This document shows positions 51,331 through 61,564 of a stretch of 64,000 nucleotides of DNA, piece after piece. Position numbers and translations under genes: made by a program. The stretch is from Jaminaea rosea. Its lineage: Eukaryota; Basidiomycota; Exobasidiomycetes; Microstromatales. Position 1 is the first letter of the stretch. Each line of letters opens with the position of its first letter. The notes under the pieces are model-generated. The model ran no database searches and was not told the DNA's origin. It saw only the letters and a program-made list of their open reading frames with translations. Location: assembly GCF_003144245.1 (NCBI RefSeq), contig NW_020289976.1, forward strand, positions 1,116,001 through 1,180,000. The letters run 5' to 3'.

Positions 51331-54300
51331 ATGGGCACACCTCGCGATCCATCTTCAGAGACAATAGCTGGGCAGCCATCGTCCTCGATATCATCGCCTG
51401 AGCGGCCACTGGGTCCCCCGCGGCCTCCGCATCTGTCCCCAACATCTCCCAGGGGTCACTCCAATGTCTCGTCTCTGGCCACATCGCTCGAATTGGAGCT
51501 GCCATTGGCCGCTACGTCGTCCACATATGGGCATGTGACAGGCGATGAGCAGCCAATAGCATCGACTTCGCAATTACCGCCGCTCCCACCATCACCGCCC
51601 TCAGATCCAATGGCTGAGTCTCCCACCTCTGCGGGTGCGGCAGCGGGAGCGGTGGAGGCGCAGACGTTGATGCAGATGCTCACGCTCGTGGGCAGCAGGC
51701 TGATAGAGGCGGATCAAATGGGGTTGGCTGATGCTGCGCAGCGACAAGAGCAAGATCGAGGGGACTCTACCGGAGACAGCAGCTTGGCATCGAGTCAAGA
51801 GCTGGACCCTGCCGCCGGTGCTGCGCCGTCCGAGGGGGTCGCAGGTACTCAAAGAGGCGCAAGCAGATTAGCAGGCATCAGGTCAGAGCTCCTTGCTGAC
51901 GATAGCTGTAAGCATCATCCTCCGTTTGGTATCTGCGAACGGCCAACTGATCATGCGCCGCGCCACGCAGCAACACCGCGAGGAGGTCAGACGCCTCTGG
52001 GCGCCTCGATGAGCTCGACTCGTCCAGTGAGTCGCCTGCGAGAGCCTCGCAGCTCATCTGCGCTCTCTCATAAAACAGAGCCGCAAGACAGTGCCACCTC
52101 AAGCAGCAGCAGCAGCAGTAGCAATCTCTCTGACGACGAGGAGCCCGAGCGGTTGGACGTCGCCAACCCCCTACCTTCACGCCTGGACGAACTTTCTACC
52201 AAGCTCCAATCAATATTCAGCCTCCCCTCCGACGAGCTTGTCCGCTTCTGTGCTTCATGCTGGCTGTTCCGCTCAGTCCTCCTTCAAGGCCACATCTATC
52301 TCACCGACGGGCACCTCCTCTTCTACGCCTATCTGCCCACACGAGAGGACAAGGTGGTCAAGGCTGGTCATCTCCGCAAGAAGACGAGAAAGACATTGCG
52401 GTTCTCACATCACTGGGCCGTCCTGAGGGGCAGGGCTCTTAGTTGGTATGACAGTCAGCACGACCCTTACTTTCCAAGGGGACATATTGATTTGCGAGAC
52501 GTATCCGACGTACGGCCTAGCGCCAGCAAGGCTCGACATTTTCGCGTCTTTACGCCGCAGCGGACATTCGTGTTCGGCGTCGACTCACAGGCAAGTCGCG
52601 ACGATTGGGTGGAGACGCTGAAGAAGGCGGCTTTTCGCGCGCAGAATGAAGGAGAGAGCGTGCGGATCAGCATACCGCTCGAGGCAATCGTTGACGTGGA
52701 CAGCACCTCAACGAGCAGCGCGGCTCAGTCTGCGGCCGACCTAGTCTCTGTGCAAGTCATCGAGTGGCAGTCGAACGAGTTTGCGCTGGACGATTACCAT
52801 TTCCTTCACTTCTTGGGAGATCAAAAGCAGGCCCTTGTGAATCAGCTCCGCCAGAGGCTAGCGCAAGGGCCAATCGGCTCACGTCGCTCGATGGGCTCGA
52901 CGAGGGACTCGACTGGCAGCCTGAGACAAGATACCTCGAGAACGGCGCTGGAAGAGGCGCCGAGGCTCGCAAGTGTGGATCCGAAAAGCGGAGCTCGTCA
53001 AGAAGCTCGAGCTTCTCCCTTGCCGCATACGACGGGCGCTGCCGCCATCGCGATACCAGCGCGAGCCGGCCAGCCCAGAGCAAGTGGCTCCGATGAAGGT
53101 CGCTCGCCCTCCTCTGCAGACGATCACGGGCTGTCGAGCACACTTCGAGCGAGTCACATTCACGCTTCCAGCCTCGAACCGCCCGTTCAGCCCTCAGGCT
53201 ATCCCCCTCGTCCAGTAGAAGGGGTCATACCACCCTCGAGCGAAAGGAGATCATGGAATGCCGTACCTGACTGGGCAAAGGCGGTTCCTTCGCGCCTCCT
53301 CGCAGCAAGTGGGGCTGCAGCGCGTGGCTCGCTGAGCGCTATTGCTGCAAATCGGCAAGGCATTCTGCGGCCCATCACTGAGGTCTGGTCCTCCCCACCT
53401 CGCATGGATGCGATACCCAGCAGCATGGCCAATGACGGATCTGGGCAGGATATGTCCGACTCTCTTTACTCCAACTTCTCGGTGCTTGACTCACTCACCT
53501 CCGAAGATGAGGAAGACCGGCAACGTCTCGTAGAGCAACACAGCATCTCTTCATTCCGGGACACATTCGCTCTTCCCTCGACGGAGGGCTTACATCGGCA
53601 AATCGATGCCTATCTCTACCGAGTTCTCCCTCTGCCTGGCACCCTGTTCATATCGGACAACCACCTCTGCTTCCTCTCCGAGTCGTCACAGCTGGCCAAT
53701 AAGGCCATGGGACTGACGAAGATGGTCTTGCCGTTGCGGGAGATCATCTCGTGCGCTAAGCACAGGGCCTTTCGCTTCGGTCAACACGGACTTGTGTTGA
53801 CGATTCGCGGGCACGAGGAGCTCTTCCTCGAGTTTTCAAGCAAGGAGAGGAGAGATGAGTGCTTGACGCTGATCGAGGGCCGTTTGGAGCAGGTAGGGGG
53901 CGAGCTAGCCGCAGCGAGAAACGCAATCGAGCGCGAGCGAAGCGAAGCGATCATTCTAACCGACCTCGTACATCAACAGCAAGCCCAGCAGCGGTCAACG
54001 ATGAGCGACTCTCTTTCCTCCCTCCATTCCAGTTCGGCAACCTCCACCTCTGAATCAGACAGCAGTGCCGCCGTCTCCCTGCTGAGCTTCAAGCCCGCCA
54101 AGGCCCTCTCCTTTACGCTCCTCACTATTGGCTCGCGTGGAGACGTCCAACCTTACCTCGCCCTCGCCAAAGGCTTGGCCGCTGACGGTCATAAGGTTCG
54201 CATTGCCACTCACGCCGAGTTTGGCGACTGGATTCAGCAACACGGTGTCGACTTTGCAGAGATCGGGGGAGACCCGGCTGAGCTCATGAGAATATGCGTT

Positions 54301-55542
54301 GAGAATGGGACATTCACTGTCTCTTTTCTGCGCGAAGGGGTGACAAAATTCCGCGGCTGGCTAGACGACTTGCTAGTGTCCTGTTGGCATGCCTGTCAAG
54401 GAAGCGATGTAATCATCGAGTCCCCCAACGCAATCGCAGGTATCCACGTCGCAGAGGCGTTGCGCGTTCCCTACATGCGCGCCTTTACCATGCCATGGTC
54501 ACGGACGCGCGCTTATCCTCAAGCATTTGCCGTACCCAGCAAGAGGGCAGGGGGTAGCTATAATTACCTCTCGTACGTCATCTTCGATCAGGTGCTCTGG
54601 CGTGCTTCAGCCGGGCAGATCAATCGATGGCGCAAGAGCTGTCTTGGTCTGGCAACGACAACGTATGACCAGCTAGAGCAGCACAAGGTACCCTTCCTAT
54701 ACAGCTTCAGCCCGAGCTTGGTGCCTAAGCCCCTCGATTGGTACGACTGGATTCACGTTACGGGCTTCTGGTACCTTGACAATCCGGAGAGCAGCTGCTG
54801 GACACCGCCGAAGGACCTGATGGCCTTCATTGAGTCGGCTAGGCAGAAAGGGAAAAAGATCGTCTACATCGGCTGGGGATCCATCACTGTACCCGATGCG
54901 GCGGCTACGACGCGCTGCGTCCTCGACGCGGTGCGAAGGAGCAACGTCTGCGCTATTTTGTCGAAAGGATGGTCGGAACGACTCTCAGCGAAGAGCAGCG
55001 GTGGGCGAGGCGCAGCAGAGTGTGCTCTTCACTCTTCGCCTGACGTCTACCGCGTCGACTCGGTGCCTCACGACTGGCTCTTTCCACTCATCGACGCCGC
55101 CTGCCACCATGGCGGAGCAGGCACAATCGGTGCCTCCCTACGCGCCGGCCTCCCCACGATCGTCAAGCCGTGGTTCGGCGACCAATTCTTTTGGGGCCAG
55201 CAAGTCGAGAGCCTCGGCGTGGGAAGCTGTGTCAAGGAGCTGAGCGTTACTTCGCTGTCAGCGGCGTTGGTAGAGGCGACGCAAAGTGCTCGAGTGGTGG
55301 AGAGGGCTAGGGCTCTGGGCGAGAAGATAAGGCAGGAGAACGGGGTAGCAGAGGCGGTAAGGGCTATTTACACCGATCTGGAATATGCAACGACGCTGAT
55401 CCTGAGGAGGAGTGCGAGGGGTGGTGTCGAGCCGAGAAGAGTTGCGAGTGGTGGCCGCTCAAGGTCAACGAGCGCATCCGTGGCGGGATCCGAGGATTGG
55501 TCGGTGCTCTCCGAGGGCGAGGATGATGCGGCCAGGACTTGA
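51331..55542 (+). CDS. ATG26: Sterol 3-beta-glucosyltransferase
   Basis: Membrane-associated enzyme that transfers glucose from UDP-glucose to ergosterol; needed for pexophagy in some fungi. Single exon, 1403 aa. Domains in order: disordered Ser/Pro-rich N terminus (1-280); first GRAM domain (about 284-340, LSTKLQSIFSLPSDELV); PH domain (about 341-435, KAGHLRKKTRKTLRFSHHW to DDWVETLKKAAF); linker; second GRAM domain (about 738-835, FRDTFALPSTEGL, GTLFISDNHLCFLS); glycosyltransferase (about 925-1360) starting LLTIGSRGDVQPYLALAKGL, with SPNAIAGIHVAEALRVPYMR and the UDP-sugar block HHGGAGTIGASLRAGLPTIV. This is the full Atg26/Ugt51 layout. Confidence 0.96.
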   Translation: MGTPRDPSSETIAGQPSSSISSPERPLGPPRPPHLSPTSPRGHSNVSSLATSLELELPLAATSSTYGHVTGDEQPIASTSQLPPLPPSPPSDPMAESPTSAGAAAGAVEAQTLMQMLTLVGSRLIEADQMGLADAAQRQEQDRGDSTGDSSLASSQELDPAAGAAPSEGVAGTQRGASRLAGIRSELLADDSCKHHPPFGICERPTDHAPRHAATPRGGQTPLGASMSSTRPVSRLREPRSSSALSHKTEPQDSATSSSSSSSSNLSDDEEPERLDVANPLPSRLDELSTKLQSIFSLPSDELVRFCASCWLFRSVLLQGHIYLTDGHLLFYAYLPTREDKVVKAGHLRKKTRKTLRFSHHWAVLRGRALSWYDSQHDPYFPRGHIDLRDVSDVRPSASKARHFRVFTPQRTFVFGVDSQASRDDWVETLKKAAFRAQNEGESVRISIPLEAIVDVDSTSTSSAAQSAADLVSVQVIEWQSNEFALDDYHFLHFLGDQKQALVNQLRQRLAQGPIGSRRSMGSTRDSTGSLRQDTSRTALEEAPRLASVDPKSGARQEARASPLPHTTGAAAIAIPARAGQPRASGSDEGRSPSSADDHGLSSTLRASHIHASSLEPPVQPSGYPPRPVEGVIPPSSERRSWNAVPDWAKAVPSRLLAASGAAARGSLSAIAANRQGILRPITEVWSSPPRMDAIPSSMANDGSGQDMSDSLYSNFSVLDSLTSEDEEDRQRLVEQHSISSFRDTFALPSTEGLHRQIDAYLYRVLPLPGTLFISDNHLCFLSESSQLANKAMGLTKMVLPLREIISCAKHRAFRFGQHGLVLTIRGHEELFLEFSSKERRDECLTLIEGRLEQVGGELAAARNAIERERSEAIILTDLVHQQQAQQRSTMSDSLSSLHSSSATSTSESDSSAAVSLLSFKPAKALSFTLLTIGSRGDVQPYLALAKGLAADGHKVRIATHAEFGDWIQQHGVDFAEIGGDPAELMRICVENGTFTVSFLREGVTKFRGWLDDLLVSCWHACQGSDVIIESPNAIAGIHVAEALRVPYMRAFTMPWSRTRAYPQAFAVPSKRAGGSYNYLSYVIFDQVLWRASAGQINRWRKSCLGLATTTYDQLEQHKVPFLYSFSPSLVPKPLDWYDWIHVTGFWYLDNPESSCWTPPKDLMAFIESARQKGKKIVYIGWGSITVPDAAATTRCVLDAVRRSNVCAILSKGWSERLSAKSSGGRGAAECALHSSPDVYRVDSVPHDWLFPLIDAACHHGGAGTIGASLRAGLPTIVKPWFGDQFFWGQQVESLGVGSCVKELSVTSLSAALVEATQSARVVERARALGEKIRQENGVAEAVRAIYTDLEYATTLILRRSARGGVEPRRVASGGRSRSTSASVAGSEDWSVLSEGEDDAART

Positions 55543-55957
55543 TTCTACCTCTACTCAAAGCAGTCGTCTAGCTGCCTTGATTCTTTCGACCATTGTATGC
55601 AATCTGCTCACCTCGTCCCACTACAAGACATTGAATGCTTCGCCCGATACCATCGTGAGCCGCTGTCTCCTTTGCCAAAAATTTCGACCTCGTGGCTCGG
55701 GATGTCGTTTCCCCTCGCCTCTCTCTGTCCGTCCGCTGCCGCCAGCCCGCCCGCGGGTTTCATTTCGACTCGTCCCAAGTCGACCGCGAAGTTGAGTCGC
55801 GTTCACGGCCGCATCCTTTCCGTCGTCCACCCACAACCGCCATCGAGGAGCTCAGCACTCGAATCCTCGTCGCACACACCAAGGCCTCTTCATCATCCCT
55901 TCGCCGTCTGGTCGCGCGGATGCAGCGCCATTGACGACCAGCCTGGCATCGGCTGCG
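55543..55957. promoter_or_regulatory. Spacer before FHL1-like gene
   Basis: 415 bases between ATG26 and the first ATG of the FHL1-like frame. C-rich leader. The frame of the next gene extends a few codons upstream of its ATG without another start. Confidence 0.4.
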
Positions 55958-58900
55958 ATGATGACGACGGCAACGCCCGCCGCCTCCGACCAAACGGTGG
56001 GAGGAAGCGGCGGCGGCGGCACCAGCAGCAGCACCACCACCACCAAGGACGAGCAGCCATCCACGTCCATGACGGCGGCGAAAGCATCATCCCCTCCTAC
56101 ACCAGCAACAGCAGCAACAGCATCAACGTCAACACTAGCAATATCATCATCGTCGTCGTCGTCGTCGTCTTCAGCACCAGCAATAGCAGCGCCAGAGCCA
56201 GAGATCTCGGCACCCTTGGCATTGAATGAATGCCTAGCTCCAGTCGTATCGACACCTCTTGCTGAGCCCAAAGAAGAGCTCAACGAGGAGCATGCGAGGC
56301 TACTCGCCTCATTTGCAGCCGGTCATGGACTCGATCTCGGCCCTGTAGCCTCCTCCTCATCTGTCCCAGCAGCCGCGATGCAGACACCACTGCAGCAGCA
56401 GCAGATGCTCAAGAAGGAAGACGACGACGACGACGACGATGACGCTTGGGGCAATGCTTTCTCATCAGATGAGGGCGCTCACCCCATGCAAGCGCCACAA
56501 GGCCCCATCCAAGCCTACGCCAAGATCGACTTCCCCGGCTTCTCCATCTACATCCAGACGCTCGAGGTCACCATCGGCAGACGACCAGCCAAGCTCAAGC
56601 AGGCCCACTCGATGGCCCAACCACGAGCCATCGATGGAAGCAGCAGGGTGGCAGGCGATGTCGATATCGATCTGGGAAACGTCAAGTCTATCTCGCGATG
56701 CCATGCCGTCATCTACTTCCACGCTGGACCATTTCATCCGATGCCCTACCCTTCTGGAGCGCCTGCTGGACCTATGTTCCGTGGTTTCGAGTCGTATGGA
56801 CCCTACTGGCGCGAGTCACATCAGCAGCTACGTGATCTCTTTGTCATCCGCATAGAGGGCAAGCATGGAGCAATGGTTGACGATGTCTACATCAGGCAAG
56901 GCGGCGTTGTTCAGCTGAGCAAGAGGACCAAAATTCAGATTGCAGAGCGAGTCTTCTACTTTGTCTTGCCACCCAATGTTGGACCCGGGGGACATGCAGC
57001 AATGATGAAGGAGCTGGGCTCGCTCTCGCCATCCGAGGACGACAGTGACAGCGAGAGCGAAGAAGACTCATCAGAGGCCGAGGACTCGTCGGAGCTATCA
57101 GAGGTAGATAGCGATGCAGCCAATGCGGACCCATCCGGATCAGGAGGGGCAAAGAAGCGCAGACCAAAGCTCATTCTCAAACGGCGCAAGAGCAAGGCAC
57201 AGGCAGATGGCATGGACGTCGACTCAGATCACGAGAGCGGGGGCGAAGGATCAACGAGCAAGAAAAGCAAACACTCGTCCAAGGGCAAATCCAAAGGTAT
57301 GCCGAGCTGGACACAGGGTGTTGGGGTTGCCAATCGGAAAAGAAAACGCGGCGATGCACCGTCAGAAGACGAGCAGCCGGAGGCTTTGGCCGTTGGTACG
57401 CCAATCGGCATTGAAGCTTTGGAGGCGGAAAAGCGGGCAAAGGCGGCCAAGAAGCGGTTGCTCAAGGCGCAAGAGATGCGGGCGCAAGCGCAAGACGATC
57501 CGAGCAAGGCCGAGGAAGCGGCGAGACTGGAGGCTGCAGTAGAGGAGGAAGCAGCCGGAGTAGAAATCAATGGCAAGGGTAAAGGCAAAGGAAAGGGCAA
57601 AGGCAAAGGCAAGATACCAGGCAAGTCGTACGCCACCAAATCGGTGCCGGCGCCGGCAGCAGCTGCGGGAGAGCCGGCGCCCAGCGGTGCAGAGACGCCA
57701 GCTACGTCGGTTGGTGCGACTACCACCGCGAGCAATACACCTGCTGCTCCAGAAGGCGAACAGAAGAAGGAGAGCGGAGAAGTGGCCGCAGCGAACGCAG
57801 CTGCAGCACTAGAGCCGGCAAATGGCCCAGCAAGCCAGCCTGCACCGGCTCCTCCTGCTGTACCGCCGGTGCCCGCCGAGCCACCTCCGCCGCCGCCACC
57901 GGCAGAGAAACCTGCCCTCTCCAACGTCGAGCTCATTACCATGGCCCTCGCCTCGCCCGAAGCGCAGTCTAATGAGGGCAAGATGACCCTGTTCGAGATT
58001 TACGCCTGGCTGGAGAAGCGCTACGCCTGGTTCCGCGAGAATGGCAAGCATAACGAAAAGGATTGGCAGTCTACATTGCGCCACGCCATTGCCTCGAGCA
58101 GGGACTTTGCCAAGATCCCTCGCAAAGCTCACGATAAGCAGGGCAAGGGGCAATTCTACACGATGGCCAAGAGCAGATTGGCGATTGAGCATCAGGCCGA
58201 GGTTACGAGGTTGAGGGCTGAGGCGCAGAAGAAGGCTAGGGCGTCCCTAGAGGCGAGGGCACAGCAGGAAGCAGCGCAGGCTATTGCGAATGGGTTGACT
58301 CCAGAGGCTATTGCGAATGGTTTGGCCGGTATCGCGCAGGCATCGAGCGCGGCGCCTCTGCCCGTTTCAACGCCGAGCGCAGCTTCTCCCCCGGCTCAGA
58401 GTCCGGCTGCAACTGCCGCTCCCCCTGCATCGGCATCTGCGACGCCAGGCGTATCAGCTTCAGCCGCCCAGGCATCGCCATCAATGCCAGCGCCGAGGCC
58501 AGTGGCTCCAGCAGCCACTACGATGGCCCCGTCAGCGATGCCGTCACCAGCTCCGGTGATAGCAAGACCAGCAGCGGCAGCGCCCCCTCCTACAGTGAGG
58601 CCACCAGTCAGCTCAGCCCCTACATCACGGCCTCCTCCGCCAACCTCCACGCCACAAGTACGGCCAGGTCCATCTACTGGTCCTCCTACCACGCCGTATC
58701 GCCCTCCTGTGCCGACATCGATGCCCGCTCGACCACCGCCTTCGATGCCTCGTCCACCGTTGCAGGTCAGACCGCCAGCAACAGCTACGCGACCGCCTCC
58801 ACCACCCCCGCCCCCAGCAGCCGCCGGCAGCGCAACCAGCGGCAGTCCTGCCCCTCCGGCAAAGACGCCCACTCCAGGACCTTCCACTCCCAAGGCAGGC

Positions 58901-60976
58901 TCGCCCTCGACGCCTGGTGGCACGCCCAAACCAGTCGCTTGCGTACCCCTAGTCATTGGCGCGCCACCTCCAGGCGCCGTGCTACCGAAGAAGGCAAAAG
59001 CAGCCGCAGGCTCAGTAGAGGCTCTGCTGGATGCAGCGCCAATCGTGCATCACGACGGCAAGCTCTTCCTCTCTCCACCCGTTTTCGGTCATCTCAGTCA
59101 GCAGCAGCTTTCCGAGATCGAGAGAATGGGTCCGCAGAAGGCTTTGCAGACACTACAAGGCTTGCTTGTTGAGCACCTCAAGTTCAAGGTACGGCAGCAG
59201 CAGCTCTCGCAGGGGAGAAAGAGCTCATCCGCTAGCCCGGGGCCAACGTCAGCTGGTGGTGCAAGCCCTTCGCCTGCTCCGAGACCGCCGATGGGTCGGC
59301 CACCTGCTCCAGGGGCGAGCACCCCTCGACCGGCAATGCCGGCAGCCGCGGGTTCGCCTTCGTCACGACCGATACCGACCCAGATCCGTCCGCCTATGCA
59401 ATCGTCTCGTCCAGCGATGCCACCGGCACGGCCTGGTGCACCACGCCCGCCCAATGCGATCCGTCCACCAACAGCCAATACGGCGACAACCATTCGACCA
59501 CCGAATGCTCCCCCTCGCCCAGGTCAGGTAGCAGGTGGTGTGCGACCCCCCGCGACCACAATGCGCCCACCGTACCCTCCAGGTGCAGGTCGTCCCTCAG
59601 CACCTCGCCCAGCGATGCCAGGCAATCGGCCCCCTCCACCCCCCGTCAATCGCCTAGGCGGAGGCGGCAGTGGAGCACTTGCTGCCAGTCCACCCCCACC
59701 TGGTAGCCCATTGGCAGCGCTGCACTCTCTGTCCTCTCATCCGGAGGCTGCGGGTTTAATCGCTGCGCTGAGGCAGCAAAGCCAGAGTGGTGAACCGCAC
59801 AAGTTGCCGCAGCTGACGCCGGGGCAGATCCAGCTGCTACAGATGGCAAATGCGATCGCGGGTCAAGGGGCGGGACCCGCGCGTCCGCCGGGGGCACGGC
59901 CTCCCACGAGTACACTGGGCTCTGGAGCTGGTGCAGTCAGACCAGGAATGGGAAGGCCGGCTGGTGCGGGACCGTCTCCTACGCCTCCGCCTGGTGGAGC
60001 TATGCCTTCGCCGAGACCAACGATGGGTGCGCCGATGCCTCCGAGACCTGCGGGTGCTACTGCATCTCCACGGCCAGCGGCAGGAGCAGCGGGCTCGCCA
60101 CCGCCGGCTCGACCAGGTATGGGAGCAGGCTCACCGACGCCAACGCCTCGCCCAAGGCTAGCAGCAGGCTCTCCCTCTCCAGGGCCGCAGGTGGTCCGCC
60201 CACCAGGTAGCAGCAGTTCTCCACGTCCTCCAACAGGCGTGCCCTCAACTCGTCCACGACCGCCATTGCCACCTCCTCCGCCTTCGAGTAACGCCACACG
60301 GCCGCGTCCCCCTCCTGGGCCATTGCCTGCTGTAAGACCGGCTTATGCACCCACAGGACCTGCCGGCTCGCCGACTCAGGGCGCAATCGGGGTGGTTCGA
60401 CCGCCAGGAGTGGGCAGCGGTGCACCGCGGCCGCCCATGCCTCGCATACCACCACCGACGATCAGGCCGCCGACAGCATCTGCGTCTGCTGCTCAAACAG
60501 GGAGCCCATCACCTCGGCCATTGCCGGCCGCGGCGCCTGCTTCGACAGGTACTCCGTCGCCTAGGCCACCGCCTGCAGCACCATCTGGCACCGCGGCGTC
60601 GACTACGGCGGCACCAGCATCGAGCGCAATCGCGACTCCATCTGCTCCTACTTCGGCGCCTCCTCTGGCCCAAGCATCGCCTGCTCCTTCAGCGACGGCA
60701 TCTCCAGCGCCAGTGGCCGCATCAGCGGCATCATCTACGCCAGCTCAAGCTACTGTCCCCACGCAAGCAGCAGCACCTCCCCCTCCAGCCACGAGCGCAG
60801 CAGTATCTAGCCCTCCCCCTCCACCACCGCCCGACAACCCACCGCCAGCCCTTTCTCCTCCTCCTCCCCCTCCACCACCTCCCGCTGGCTCTCCGCCGCC
60901 GCCTCCTCCGCCTGTACCGGCAGCTGAGCCCGCCTCGTCTGACAGAGCGGGAGCAGAGCCTCAGCCGTCGTCGTAG
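55958..60976 (+). CDS. FHL1: FHA and forkhead transcription factor, FHL1-like
   Basis: Nuclear regulator; in yeast Fhl1 with Ifh1 controls ribosomal-protein genes. The single long frame gives 1672 aa from ATG 55958. The FHA domain covers about 180-340 (DFPGFSIYIQTLEVTIGRRP; GNVKSISRCHAVIYF; IRIEGKHGAMVDDVYI), but the usual Asn before Gly is H303. A low-complexity acidic then KGKGK stretch follows. The forkhead domain is at about 652-740 (KPALSNVELITMALASPE; KMTLFEIYAWLEKRYAWFRENG; WQSTLRHAIASSRDFAKIPR). In recognition helix 3 the usual W-Q-N-S-I-R-H-N reads W-Q-S-T-L-R-H-A. The remaining ~900 residues are Pro/Ala/Ser/Arg-rich with repeated RPP units and poly-Pro runs near the end. Possible introns in the tail were not seen. 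Confidence 0.87.
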   Translation: MMTTATPAASDQTVGGSGGGGTSSSTTTTKDEQPSTSMTAAKASSPPTPATAATASTSTLAISSSSSSSSSSAPAIAAPEPEISAPLALNECLAPVVSTPLAEPKEELNEEHARLLASFAAGHGLDLGPVASSSSVPAAAMQTPLQQQQMLKKEDDDDDDDDAWGNAFSSDEGAHPMQAPQGPIQAYAKIDFPGFSIYIQTLEVTIGRRPAKLKQAHSMAQPRAIDGSSRVAGDVDIDLGNVKSISRCHAVIYFHAGPFHPMPYPSGAPAGPMFRGFESYGPYWRESHQQLRDLFVIRIEGKHGAMVDDVYIRQGGVVQLSKRTKIQIAERVFYFVLPPNVGPGGHAAMMKELGSLSPSEDDSDSESEEDSSEAEDSSELSEVDSDAANADPSGSGGAKKRRPKLILKRRKSKAQADGMDVDSDHESGGEGSTSKKSKHSSKGKSKGMPSWTQGVGVANRKRKRGDAPSEDEQPEALAVGTPIGIEALEAEKRAKAAKKRLLKAQEMRAQAQDDPSKAEEAARLEAAVEEEAAGVEINGKGKGKGKGKGKGKIPGKSYATKSVPAPAAAAGEPAPSGAETPATSVGATTTASNTPAAPEGEQKKESGEVAAANAAAALEPANGPASQPAPAPPAVPPVPAEPPPPPPPAEKPALSNVELITMALASPEAQSNEGKMTLFEIYAWLEKRYAWFRENGKHNEKDWQSTLRHAIASSRDFAKIPRKAHDKQGKGQFYTMAKSRLAIEHQAEVTRLRAEAQKKARASLEARAQQEAAQAIANGLTPEAIANGLAGIAQASSAAPLPVSTPSAASPPAQSPAATAAPPASASATPGVSASAAQASPSMPAPRPVAPAATTMAPSAMPSPAPVIARPAAAAPPPTVRPPVSSAPTSRPPPPTSTPQVRPGPSTGPPTTPYRPPVPTSMPARPPPSMPRPPLQVRPPATATRPPPPPPPPAAAGSATSGSPAPPAKTPTPGPSTPKAGSPSTPGGTPKPVACVPLVIGAPPPGAVLPKKAKAAAGSVEALLDAAPIVHHDGKLFLSPPVFGHLSQQQLSEIERMGPQKALQTLQGLLVEHLKFKVRQQQLSQGRKSSSASPGPTSAGGASPSPAPRPPMGRPPAPGASTPRPAMPAAAGSPSSRPIPTQIRPPMQSSRPAMPPARPGAPRPPNAIRPPTANTATTIRPPNAPPRPGQVAGGVRPPATTMRPPYPPGAGRPSAPRPAMPGNRPPPPPVNRLGGGGSGALAASPPPPGSPLAALHSLSSHPEAAGLIAALRQQSQSGEPHKLPQLTPGQIQLLQMANAIAGQGAGPARPPGARPPTSTLGSGAGAVRPGMGRPAGAGPSPTPPPGGAMPSPRPTMGAPMPPRPAGATASPRPAAGAAGSPPPARPGMGAGSPTPTPRPRLAAGSPSPGPQVVRPPGSSSSPRPPTGVPSTRPRPPLPPPPPSSNATRPRPPPGPLPAVRPAYAPTGPAGSPTQGAIGVVRPPGVGSGAPRPPMPRIPPPTIRPPTASASAAQTGSPSPRPLPAAAPASTGTPSPRPPPAAPSGTAASTTAAPASSAIATPSAPTSAPPLAQASPAPSATASPAPVAASAASSTPAQATVPTQAAAPPPPATSAAVSSPPPPPPPDNPPPALSPPPPPPPPPAGSPPPPPPPVPAAEPASSDRAGAEPQPSS

Positions 60977-61564
60977 GCGCTTACGCATCGCATTGGCAAG
61001 CCACGCATCTCTAAATGGGGACGCTCTTACGGTAGTGAAACATTCGCTCTTTGCTCGCTTTCCTCGCCTCATTCTGTTTGTAATACTATGCAGATTCAGC
61101 CAGAGAGAAAGCCTTACGGCGTGGTGTGTGACTCGCGCGGACCTTGGCCCGAGGGGTCGTGCTACTCGATTTGATCATGATAGCTGCGACCGTGGCGTAT
61201 GTTCGTCTTACCGTTGACCAAACCTCTTTCAGCGGTAATGAGCCTATCAGAACCTCGCTATCGTGGCCTCCTCGTCATCATCCCCTCGCCCCTGTGATAT
61301 TTTAGCCCACGCCGCGGCTCGGCCGAGGACCCGCAGTTTTCACTCGCGCCACGCGAGCGAGGCAGCAGCAGAGTCGTCCCGACGCACCGGGCAGCGACCC
61401 AGTCAAGGACAGACAGGGCGGGCGAGGCGGCGGGGCGGCTCAGCTCTCTCGAATTCGACGACAGGCCACGACAGGCAGGCCCAAGGACGGAGCGAAGGCC
61501 TTTCGAGCTTCCTACCACTTATCCCTCAACCCCCTTCTTCCTCATCACATTCGACTAGCACATC
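60977..61564. promoter_or_regulatory. FHL1 3' flank and eS1 promoter
   Basis: 588 bases; the last 100 are C/T-rich, as in ribosomal-protein gene promoters and leaders. A TGTGACT at 61127-61133 loosely resembles a Homol-D box but lies 430 bases upstream, so it is weak. Confidence 0.4.

Noticed and set aside
61127-61133. TGTGACT as a Homol-D ribosomal-protein promoter box
   Set aside because: Incomplete match and 430 bases from the start codon, much farther than usual for such boxes.
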